64,000 nucleotides of DNA from Amycolatopsis bartoniae (GTDB taxonomy: Bacteria; Actinomycetota; Actinomycetes; Mycobacteriales; Pseudonocardiaceae): the NCBI RefSeq assembly GCF_014191255.1, contig NZ_JACHWH010000001.1:1116001-1180000 (forward strand), in the 5' to 3' direction. This document shows, piece by piece, positions 49,579 to 56,786 of this stretch; position 1 is the first letter of the stretch; each line of letters begins with the position of its first letter. Position numbers and translations under genes: made by a program. The notes under the pieces were generated by a model. That model had not been told where the DNA came from. It made no database searches and was given only the letters and a program-made list of their open reading frames with translations.

Positions 49579-50201
49579 GCCCGATCCGGCTGTTGATCGT
49601 CGACGACCACCCGATCGTCCGCGACGGTCTGCGCAGCCTGTTTTCCGGTGACGCGGATTTCGTGGTGGTCGGCGAAGCGGGCGACGGCGCGGAGGCGGTG
49701 CGGCTGGCGCGGCGGACCGAGGTGGACGTGATCCTGATGGACCTGCGGATGCCGGGAACGGGCGGGGTCGAAGCGATCGCGCGGTTGCGGGAGCTGGGTC
49801 ACCCGGCGCGCGTCCTGGTGCTGACCACCTACGACACGGACCGCGACGTGCTCCCGGCGATCGACGCGGGCGCGACGGGCTACCTCCTCAAGGACGCCCC
49901 GAGGGACGAACTGGTCCGCGCGGTCCGGGCGGCGCACGCGGGCCAGTCCGTACTGGCGCCGTCGGTGGCGAGCACGCTGATCGGCCTGGTCGGCGCGGGC
50001 GCCGCGGAGTCACTGAGCCCGCGGGAACTGGAGGTGCTGCGCCTGGTCGCGGAGGGCGCGACGAACCAGGTGGCGGCCCGCCGCCTCCTCATCAGCGAAA
50101 CGACGATCAAGACGCACCTGCTGCACATCTACACGAAACTCGGGGTGCGCGACAGAGCGTCCGCCGTGGCGGTGGCGTACAAGCGGGGTCTGCTGGACTG
50201 A
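49575..50201 (+). CDS. LuxR/NarL-family response regulator
   Basis: The 208-residue regulator has a receiver domain with phospho-accepting D56 (ILMDLRMPG), acidic D10 and D11 and the conserved lysine in LLKDA. Its C-terminal LuxR helix-turn-helix (LSPRELEVLRLVAEGATNQVAARRL, then TIKTHLLHIYTKLGV) follows. The ATG overlaps the kinase stop, so the two proteins are made together and form one system. No conserved operator is obvious in nearby promoters; the targets may be the upstream membrane protein or distant genes. Confidence 0.93.
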   Translation: MSPIRLLIVDDHPIVRDGLRSLFSGDADFVVVGEAGDGAEAVRLARRTEVDVILMDLRMPGTGGVEAIARLRELGHPARVLVLTTYDTDRDVLPAIDAGATGYLLKDAPRDELVRAVRAAHAGQSVLAPSVASTLIGLVGAGAAESLSPRELEVLRLVAEGATNQVAARRLLISETTIKTHLLHIYTKLGVRDRASAVAVAYKRGLLD

Positions 50202-50223
50202 GGATGGCACGGCCGCCACCAGC

Positions 50224-51387
50224 TCAGGTGGGAAAGTCCCTGCTCACCACGGGACCGTTGTCGCGGAACACATCCACTTCGACCCGGGCGTAGTCGTCGT
50301 TCGGCCGAGTTCCTTCCGCCGACCAGTCGAGGCTTGTGTAGGCGCCGCAGAGGTAGTGGCGGGAGGTGGGCTCCGCCGTGCCGTCCAGCCGGAAGAACGT
50401 GACCGCGACGTGCGCGCAGATCCCGTCCACCTCGGTGTCGAACAGCGTGCCCGAGAGGGACGCGGGGGTCAGCCCGGTGCCCGACTCCGCGCTGACCGCG
50501 GCGCCCGGCGTCGCCACCCAGCCGAAGTACTGGTCGGTCCCGTCGAGGAAGTCGGCCAGTGCGGTGGGGTGGTCGACGAGGTCGGTGTTGAGGAAGTCGA
50601 CCCCGGCCTCCAGCTCGGAGTACCAGGTGTCGTCGTCCTGCGGGGTGTCGTAGAGGCGCACCTGGCGGCCGTGTTCGTGGGCGTCGCGGACGAAGCCGGG
50701 CAGGTCGGTGACGGAGGACCATTCGGCGGTCGTGATCGGGTTCTCCTCGGCCGAGTACGTGCCGTAGTCGCCGCTCCCGCCGTCGAAGAACTCGTGGCGG
50801 ACGGGGTGGGCCGTGACGCACTCGCGTGGCGTGTGCCCGCTGAACACCACTTTCACCGCGCCTTCGGTGACCACTCCGTTGTCGTAGGCCGAAAGCATGC
50901 CCGCGTACTGGTTGTCGAGCATGTCGTGCACGCGCTGGTAGAGGCGGCCGTTCTCGTAGGGCATCTGGGCCTCGTCGGTGCACGAGGTGGGGACGTCGTT
51001 GGTGCCCACCTCGCCCTTGAGCTCGATCACCAGGTCGAACGGCTCGTCGCCGGAGGGGTAGACGCGGCCGTCGTTGTCCCGCACGCGTTCGGCCAGCTTG
51101 TCGAGGTAGAGGTTCTGCAGGGTCCGCGAGGGGTTGAGGTCGTTCTCGTCGTGCCCGACGAGAACGTTTCCGTCCTTGAGCCAGACGTCCGCCTCCACGC
51201 TGTTGAACCGCTCGTCCAGCGCTTGCGTCAACTCGTGCCCGGTGTCCGCGTAGTCGTTGTGCGAATGGGCGTGCAACAGGGGCGGCGGGCTGAACGCCAA
51301 CGGCCGCACGGCCTGCTCGTGGGCGGGCACCCCCACCGTGGCGACCACCGCGCCCGCGGCAAGACCGGCCCAGATCCGGCGCATCAT
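50224..51387 (-). CDS. Secreted PI-PLC-like / glycerophosphodiester phosphodiesterase-fold protein
   Basis: The 387-residue protein has a signal peptide (MMRRIWAGLAAGAVVATVGVP) and then a TIM-barrel of the PLC-like phosphodiesterase type. Marks are LLHAHSHNDYADTGHELTQALDE with the first catalytic histidine and the N-D pair, NSVEADVWLKDGNVLVGHDE with E and D for metal and the second histidine, and DLVIELKGE. It probably cleaves phosphodiester bonds of extracellular lipids or their head groups. GGAGTGACAGC precedes the double ATG at 51387 and 51384. The product is exported. It converges on the two-component genes. Confidence 0.85.
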   Translation of the reverse strand: MMRRIWAGLAAGAVVATVGVPAHEQAVRPLAFSPPPLLHAHSHNDYADTGHELTQALDERFNSVEADVWLKDGNVLVGHDENDLNPSRTLQNLYLDKLAERVRDNDGRVYPSGDEPFDLVIELKGEVGTNDVPTSCTDEAQMPYENGRLYQRVHDMLDNQYAGMLSAYDNGVVTEGAVKVVFSGHTPRECVTAHPVRHEFFDGGSGDYGTYSAEENPITTAEWSSVTDLPGFVRDAHEHGRQVRLYDTPQDDDTWYSELEAGVDFLNTDLVDHPTALADFLDGTDQYFGWVATPGAAVSAESGTGLTPASLSGTLFDTEVDGICAHVAVTFFRLDGTAEPTSRHYLCGAYTSLDWSAEGTRPNDDYARVEVDVFRDNGPVVSRDFPT

Positions 51388-51614
51388 GCTGTCACTCCTT
51401 CGGCTCGGCTGCGAGATCCGGACCGACCATGGCAACGCGACCCGGGCGCCACAATCGAGTGGGAGCAGGCTGGGACGGGACAGCACCGGGACCAGCGACA
51501 TCCCGGCACGGGCGGGACGTCCCGGGGCGGGATCACGTCGCGCGGAGGTGGAACGCTTCGGGTGAAATCCGCGTCTTAACCGGTGGAGCCGACTCCTACC
51601 GAGGGGAAGACACA

Positions 51615-52088
51615 GTGGACGACGCCTACCGGCTGAGCGACACCGGTGACGCCCGCCGGCTCGTGCGCCAGGCGCAGCGGCACCCCGAGCAGCAGTACGG
51701 GCACGTGCGCGAAGTCGCGGCGGTCGGCAACACGCCGGGGCAGATCGTCGCCGACGGCGGGCGCTTCGAGCTCGACCCGGCCGGGATCGCGGCCGCCGAC
51801 GCCGAGCTCGGCCGCTGCCGCGACGAGCTGGCCACGCTGCTCGCCGAGTCCGTCCAGCTGGAGACCCCGCTGCGCGACGGCGGCGGCCCGGTCGCGAGCC
51901 ACCTGCGCAAGGCGTTCGGTCTGCGCGGTTCCACCGACGGCGGCGTCCAGGGCGCCCTGCGCGGCTACCTCGCCGAGCTCGACGCCCTGCGCTCGGCCAT
52001 CCGCCAGGCGGGCGCCGACCACGGGCAGCACGAGTCCGACGTCGCCGACCAGCTGCGTTCGCTGCACACCGGCAACGGGGAGCGCTGA
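51615..52088 (+). CDS. ESX-associated hypothetical protein
   Basis: The 157-residue GTG-initiated protein has a short N-terminal region (DDAYRLSDTGDARRLVRQAQ), a central FELDPAGIAAADAELGRCRDELATLL segment starting a helical hairpin, and a long C-terminal helix ending ESDVADQLRSLHTG. It lacks a WXG motif but has the size and helix-turn-helix layout of proteins encoded beside PPE-type secretion substrates. The next gene begins 5 bases after its stop. A role as partner for the PPE-like protein is inference. The 227 bases upstream contain only GC-rich sequence. Confidence 0.68.
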   Translation: MDDAYRLSDTGDARRLVRQAQRHPEQQYGHVREVAAVGNTPGQIVADGGRFELDPAGIAAADAELGRCRDELATLLAESVQLETPLRDGGGPVASHLRKAFGLRGSTDGGVQGALRGYLAELDALRSAIRQAGADHGQHESDVADQLRSLHTGNGER

Positions 52089-52093
52089 ACAGC

Positions 52094-53251
52094 ATGACCG
52101 CCCCCGAACACCGGCGCCGCCACGAGTACTACTCCGACTCGCACGAGCCCACCGCGCGGCAGCGCCGACGCATCCGGCGCCGCCACGAGGCCCGCGTGCG
52201 CAACCGCGCCGACGACCGCTTCGGCAAGATCAACTGGAACGCCTACGACCACCAGCAGCTCTACGACATGGTCCACACCTCCGACCCCGCCGCGATGAGC
52301 GAGACCGTGCAGCAGTGGTCGGCGCTGGCCGATCGCGCCGACGCCGCGACGGCGCGGGTGCAGCGGACGGTCCAGCAGCTGATGGAGTCCTGGCGCGGCG
52401 GCTCGGCGGCCGGCGCAGCGGGCTCGGCCTCGAACCTCACCGCGTGGGCCGGCGACGCGGGCCGGATCATGCGCGGCATCGGCAGCGGCCTCGCGACCTA
52501 CACGAACGCGATCGTCGACGCCCGCAACGCGATGCCGGACCCGGTGCACTACACCGCCGTCCAGCGCTTCCTCGACGGCTACGACGTGCGGGCCGAGGGC
52601 CCGGGCGCGGCGATCCTGGCCGAGCAGCTGCTGGCCGACCAGCAGCCGACGAAGGCCGAGGCCGACCGCGCCAAGGCCGAGGCCGTCCGGGTGATGGAGC
52701 GCTACGAGGCGACGAGCAAGGGCGTCCACGACACGCTGCCGTCGTTCGCCACCGCCCCGTCCACCGTGGTGCCCCCGTCGCAGGACGCCCCGTCCACGCC
52801 GGGCACCGGCTCGAAGGACCCGTCGAACCGGGGCAGCCGGGGCGTCGACAACCTCTTCCAGCGCGCGTCCGTGCCCACCGGCTCGCTGCCGTCCGGCGGT
52901 TCGGCGGGCTCGTCGAACCTGGACGTGACGAGGCCGTCCAGCATCCGCGACCTCATGGCGGGCAACGGTTCGAGCGGGCTCGCGGGCGGCCAGGGAAGCG
53001 CTTTCGGCGCTGGTCAGGAAGCGCTTTCCCGCGGTGGCCTCTCGGGCGCGGGCACGCAAGCGGGCGGTGGTTCGTTCAGCGGGTCGCTGCCGACGGCGAG
53101 TGGCGGTGGCACGGGCGCGGGGATGTACCCGGGCGCGAGTACCGGCCGGCGGGAGGACGACCGCGACCACCAGAACCGCTACGGCAGCGAGTCCGGTCTC
53201 GACCTGCTCGACGACCTGCCGCCGGCGTGCCCGCCGGTGATCGGCGAATGA
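52094..53251 (+). CDS. PPE-like type VII secretion substrate
   Basis: The 385-residue protein has a charged N-terminus (RQRRRIRRRHEARVRNRAD), then a PPE/WXG-like helical domain: INWNAYDHQQLYDMV, a helix ending ESWRGGSAAGAAGS with the W-x-G turn, and a long helix to about residue 215. The rest is a low-complexity G, S, P and A-rich tail ending LLDDLPPACPPVIGE. It is followed within 20 bases by an EspG-type chaperone gene, the standard partner of PPE proteins. No EsxAB or EccC component is nearby, so the secretion machine must be encoded elsewhere. Confidence 0.82.
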   Translation: MTAPEHRRRHEYYSDSHEPTARQRRRIRRRHEARVRNRADDRFGKINWNAYDHQQLYDMVHTSDPAAMSETVQQWSALADRADAATARVQRTVQQLMESWRGGSAAGAAGSASNLTAWAGDAGRIMRGIGSGLATYTNAIVDARNAMPDPVHYTAVQRFLDGYDVRAEGPGAAILAEQLLADQQPTKAEADRAKAEAVRVMERYEATSKGVHDTLPSFATAPSTVVPPSQDAPSTPGTGSKDPSNRGSRGVDNLFQRASVPTGSLPSGGSAGSSNLDVTRPSSIRDLMAGNGSSGLAGGQGSAFGAGQEALSRGGLSGAGTQAGGGSFSGSLPTASGGGTGAGMYPGASTGRREDDRDHQNRYGSESGLDLLDDLPPACPPVIGE

Positions 53252-53270
53252 CGGCGGGGTGAGCTGACGG

Positions 53271-54038
53271 GTGGCGCGGCGCATGCCGCACGTCGACGGG
53301 GTCGTGCTGTCGCACCTCGAACTGGACCTGCTGTGGGAGGACCTGGGCCTCGGTCCGCTGCCGTACCCGCTGGACGTGCGTTCGCACGGGCGCACCCAGG
53401 ACGAACGTGACGACCTGGGTGCGCAGGTCTTCGAGAGCCTGCGCGCCGCGGGCCTGCACGACGGCCAGGAAGCCGACGCGGCGCTGGAGGATTTGCTGGT
53501 CCTGATGAGCAGGCCAGTGCTGTCACTGGACGCGCTGGTGCTGGGCGGGATCCCGCTGCGCGTGCTGGCGGCGGCGCGTGGCCGCCGCGCCGTGCTGGCC
53601 GTGCTCGACCGCGAGGAGCTGGCGCTGCGGCCGATCGCGGCGTCGTCGCTGGCGGGCGTCGTCGCGGACGTGCTGGGCGACGTCCCACCCGGCCCCGGCA
53701 GCGAGGTGCGGCTCCCGAAGGAGGCGTTCGTCGAGGCACTGACCGCGTACAACTCGTCGGGGCACAACGCGTTCGAGTGGAGGCTCTCGCAGGCGGGTGT
53801 GTCCGGGCGCGCCTCGCGGGCGCTGTGGACCATCGCCGCGTCGCCGATCGTCGGCTCGGGGCAGCTCGCGGCCAACGGGCCGGGCGGCCGGTCCCCCGTG
53901 CTGACGTGGTTCGACACGGAGGCCGGCCGCTACGCCATCACCACCCAACCGGGTACCGGCCCGTGGGTCACGGTCACCCCGGCGGACCAACGCTGGCTGG
54001 TGACGCGCCTGATCGGCCTGACCGACCAGGTGCGCTAG
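53271..54038 (+). CDS. EspG-family ESX secretion-associated chaperone
   Basis: The 255-residue cytosolic protein matches the EspG family: LSHLELDLLWEDLGLGPLPYPLDVRSHG at the N-terminus, LDREELALRPIAASSLAGVVADVLG in the middle, and the C-terminal strands PVLTWFDTEAGRYAITTQP and WVTVTPADQRWLVTRL. EspG binds the tips of PE-PPE dimers and keeps them soluble until export. It is the third gene of the orphan cluster. Start GTG at 53271 has a weak ribosome site; a GTG 11 bases earlier is out of frame. Confidence 0.85.
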   Translation: MARRMPHVDGVVLSHLELDLLWEDLGLGPLPYPLDVRSHGRTQDERDDLGAQVFESLRAAGLHDGQEADAALEDLLVLMSRPVLSLDALVLGGIPLRVLAAARGRRAVLAVLDREELALRPIAASSLAGVVADVLGDVPPGPGSEVRLPKEAFVEALTAYNSSGHNAFEWRLSQAGVSGRASRALWTIAASPIVGSGQLAANGPGGRSPVLTWFDTEAGRYAITTQPGTGPWVTVTPADQRWLVTRLIGLTDQVR

Positions 54039-54044
54039 CCGCGC

Positions 54045-55391
54045 TCAAGCCGCGGACGCGACGTGACCGTCGGGACGGATTGTCGCCGTGGTCAACCCCT
54101 TCCACTCCGCCCGGTCCTCCGCGAGCTCGTCATGGCGGAAGTCCACCGTGACGTGTCGCCCCGAGCGGAGCCGGTCGAAAAGCGTTGTGCCATCGGCGAA
54201 ACGCAGGTTCGGCGCGCGTACGCCGGTCAGCGGGTGACCGTCACCGGCCGGGTAGCGCACCGACAGGCCGGACAACCGTTCCGCCAGGCCGCGCGCGAAC
54301 GACGGGTGTTCGGCAAGCAGTTTCGACAGCAGGCCGCGCAACTGCTGCCCGTCTGGTGAGAACGCGGTCATCAACGAGGTCTGCGCCTGCGTGCTCTCCA
54401 GGAGATCGACCCCGACCGCGTGTCGCTCGTCGTGGTAGGTGTCGAGGAGGTCCGCTTCGCCCTTGACGGCGGCGGCGAGCTTCCAGCCGAGGTTCATCGC
54501 GTCCTGCACGCCCACGTTGAGCCCGACCCCTCCGGCCGGCATGTGCTGGTGCGCGGCGTCCCCGGCCAGCAGGACGCGGCCGGCCCGGTAGCGCTCCGCC
54601 TGCCGCGCGGCGTTGGTGAAGCGGGAAAGCCAGACCGGCGAGTGCGCGCCGAAGTCGGTGCCGGCCGCCGCGACGGCCTTCCCGCGCACCTCGTCGAGGG
54701 TCAGGTCGCCCGGCCAGTCCCCGCGCACGTCCTCCGGCGCGGACCCGACCAGGCGGTACTTCCCATCCGGCAGCGGCACGACCATCAACCCACCGTTGCC
54801 GTTGCCGGCGCTGAAAGCCCCACCCGGCGGCGGGAAATCGAGTGAGACGTCGGCGAGCCAGCCGAGGACGCTGTACGAGGTGCCGGGGAACGCGATACCG
54901 GCCGCCTGTCGGACGGTGCTGCGCGTGCCGTCGCAGCCGACGACGTATTCGGCCTCGAGCCGGTAGGCGCCGTCCGGCCCTTCGGCGTCGATCACGACGG
55001 AGTTCTCGTTGTCGCTCAAGGAAAGAAGCCGATGGCCGCGTTTCAGGTCCACTCCGGACACACGGGCGTGTTCCTCCAGCAACTCCTCGGTGCGTGCCTG
55101 CGGGATCGCCAGCGTGAAGCGGAAATCCGTGTCCAGCACACCGAAATCGAGCCGGTGGTCGAGGCTCGCGAAGTGACCGCTGGGAATTCTGAAGCCCTCG
55201 CCGAGGAACCGGTCCGCGAGACCTCGGCACGCGAACAGTTCGATCGTGCGCGGGTGGATCGTGAGCGCCTTGGAATGCGGGTCGGGGGCGAGCCGCGGTT
55301 CGAGCACGGTGACGCCGACCCCGGCCAGGCGCAGTTCCGCCGCGAGCCACAGGCCGACCGGTCCGGCCCCGGCGATGACGACTGGGTTCAT
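54045..55391 (-). CDS. FAD-dependent monooxygenase (group A aromatic hydroxylase type)
   Basis: The 448-residue flavoprotein has the GxGxxG loop AGAGPVGLWLAAELR, the D-G motif VGCDGTRSTVRQAAG, and RVLLAGDAAHQHMPAGGVGLNVGVQDAMNLGWKLA for FAD ribitol binding. It is thus a PheA/TfdB-like hydroxylase, close in layout to enzymes that hydroxylate aromatic antibiotics or polyketides. GAGGAGGAG precedes the ATG. The adjacent divergent TetR and two shared palindromes suggest induction by its substrate. Rifampicin- or tetracycline-inactivating activity is possible but not shown by sequence. Confidence 0.88.
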   Translation of the reverse strand: MNPVVIAGAGPVGLWLAAELRLAGVGVTVLEPRLAPDPHSKALTIHPRTIELFACRGLADRFLGEGFRIPSGHFASLDHRLDFGVLDTDFRFTLAIPQARTEELLEEHARVSGVDLKRGHRLLSLSDNENSVVIDAEGPDGAYRLEAEYVVGCDGTRSTVRQAAGIAFPGTSYSVLGWLADVSLDFPPPGGAFSAGNGNGGLMVVPLPDGKYRLVGSAPEDVRGDWPGDLTLDEVRGKAVAAAGTDFGAHSPVWLSRFTNAARQAERYRAGRVLLAGDAAHQHMPAGGVGLNVGVQDAMNLGWKLAAAVKGEADLLDTYHDERHAVGVDLLESTQAQTSLMTAFSPDGQQLRGLLSKLLAEHPSFARGLAERLSGLSVRYPAGDGHPLTGVRAPNLRFADGTTLFDRLRSGRHVTVDFRHDELAEDRAEWKGLTTATIRPDGHVASAA

Positions 55392-55401
55392 GACTCCTCC
55401 T

Positions 55402-55418
55402 CTTGGTCAGTGACCAAG
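55402..55418. promoter_or_regulatory. TetR operator site 1 (monooxygenase side)
   Basis: CTTGGTCAGTGACCAAG is a perfect 17-base palindrome located 11 bases upstream of the monooxygenase ATG. Confidence 0.8.
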
Positions 55419-55430
55419 GCTAGCGCGTTT

Positions 55431-55447
55431 CTTGGTCAGTGAACAAG
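55431..55447. promoter_or_regulatory. TetR operator site 2 (regulator side)
   Basis: CTTGGTCAGTGAACAAG differs from site 1 by one base. Centre-to-centre distance is 29 bases, the same as in the 18.7-kb pair. It lies 21 bases upstream of the tetR start. Confidence 0.8.
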
Positions 55448-55468
55448 AGTGGGTGGTAGGCTCGGCCT

Positions 55469-56074
55469 GTGAGCACGGAGCGGCGGGACGAGATCGCGCG
55501 GGCGGCGCTGGAGCTGTTGCAGGAGAAGGGCGCCGAAGGGGTGAGCCTGCGCGCGGTCGCGGACCGGATGGGCGTGCGGCTGAACACGGTGTCCTGGCAC
55601 GTCGGGTCGAAGGCAGGCCTGCAGGCGCTGATGGCGGACGCGATCGTGGGCGGGGTCTCCCTGACCCGGCTGCCGAAGGCGTGGGAACCGCGGGTGCGCG
55701 AACTGGCCCACCGCTACCGCGCGGCGCTGCTGAGGCACCGCGACGGCGCGGCCGTGGTGGCGGGCACGTACGCCGCGGAGCCGAACACACTGGCCGTCGC
55801 GGAGGCCCTGCTCACGGCGCTACTGGAATCGGGCTGCGCGGAGGCGGACGCGGCGTGGACCCTCTGGACGATCGTGTACTTCACGCTGGGCCTGGTGGCG
55901 GAGGAGCAGAACGCCCCGGCCGCAAAGGACGAACTGACAGCCGCGGCAACGACCGGCGCGTACCCCGCACTGGCGCGCACGCTGCACCACCTGACCGGAG
56001 GCAGCTTCGCGGACCGCCACGAGTTCGGCCTCGACCTGATCCTGCAGGCCCTCCGCGCGAGAACGTCCCCGTAG
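55469..56074 (+). CDS. TetR-family regulator (TetR_C type)
   Basis: The 201-residue repressor has an N-terminal helix-turn-helix (RDEIARAALELLQEKGAEGVSLRAVADRMGVRLNTVSWHVGSK). Its ligand domain is of the tetracycline-repressor type (AALLRHRDGAAVVAGTYAAEPNT). WHVGSKAGL, in place of the usual YxHF, is a mark of TetR class members. GTG start. It is divergent from the flavin monooxygenase across two 17-base palindromes, so it probably represses both. The ligand may be the hydroxylase substrate. It is the last gene before the tRNA fragment. Confidence 0.9.
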   Translation: MSTERRDEIARAALELLQEKGAEGVSLRAVADRMGVRLNTVSWHVGSKAGLQALMADAIVGGVSLTRLPKAWEPRVRELAHRYRAALLRHRDGAAVVAGTYAAEPNTLAVAEALLTALLESGCAEADAAWTLWTIVYFTLGLVAEEQNAPAAKDELTAAATTGAYPALARTLHHLTGGSFADRHEFGLDLILQALRARTSP

Positions 56075-56263
56075 GGCGGGCTGGTGGTGCCTCCCACTCG
56101 GGAGAGCTCACCAAAGGCTGGCCACCAACGGCGACGACCAACCCTAGGCACAATCGACACGAGCAGCCGTTTGAATGCCCCCGGTGTACAGGTGCCGTGT
56201 TGCGCTGCCCACGCGGTACGTGGTTGCTCTCGGGCCGCACCGGTTCCGGCAGGCCAAACACTG

Positions 56264-56305
56264 TGGGCGCAGCAGGGTTCGAACCTGCGACCCCTTGCTT
56301 GTAAG
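56264..56305 (-). pseudogene. 3' half of tRNA-Val(UAC): probable att site
   Basis: Read on the minus strand it gives anticodon loop CTTACAA (anticodon TAC), stem half GCAAG, 5-base variable loop GGGTC, T-arm GCAGG-TTCGAAC-CCTGC, acceptor half TGCGCCC and discriminator A, all with exact tRNA spacing. The sequence 5' of the anticodon loop does not form the other half of the anticodon stem or an acceptor strand, so only the 3' half is present. CCA is not encoded. Such half-tRNAs mark one end of elements that integrate through tyrosine integrases. Confidence 0.75.
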
Positions 56306-56786
56306 GCAGCTTACTGACGGGAATTAGCAGTTCAGAAGCCCGCCGCCCTCCCGAGCAGCGTCCGTCCCTGTGCTCTACTGTCCGCCCACAACTGGGGTCG
56401 AGAATCGCGCCACTTTACAAATGTCGACCCTGTTCTCGCCTGTCGATGCCGCCGGTCGAGCACCGGAAGCACCCGACTGACACCCACCAGCAGACCCATC
56501 TGTTCCGAATCTGTCCCTCGGGAGCGGATTACCCCCGGCAGACAGCAGCAAGCAAGTACGCGCCTGGCCAGAACACTGATTGAAACAGGCGGCCTGAGGG
56601 TGGTTCTGGCAGACGTACGGTGGGCCACCGCGACGGCCATGACCTTCTTAATAGACCAGCGCCGACAGCCTCTCATTTATCCCCATGCAAACACAGCGTC
56701 ATCGGCAACGTAAATGTAACAGTCGCCTCCTGCAGCACGATCCAATTGTAGGCTGTTGCCAGAGCGAGAGCGAGGAGGCAGGCACG

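Noticed and set aside
56264..56336. A complete tRNA gene
   Set aside because: The 5' half cannot form the acceptor, D-arm or full anticodon stem; only three anticodon-stem pairs fit.
56332..56676. Minus-strand frame of 114 residues beside the half tRNA, considered as an integrase end
   Set aside because: No tyrosine-recombinase residues (R, H-x2-R, Y) are visible and codon use is poor; left unannotated.
56685..56786. Upstream ATG start for the nuclease-NACHT gene
   Set aside because: No ribosome-binding site at 56685, while GTG 56787 has GAGGAGG at proper spacing and the added residues look non-coding.
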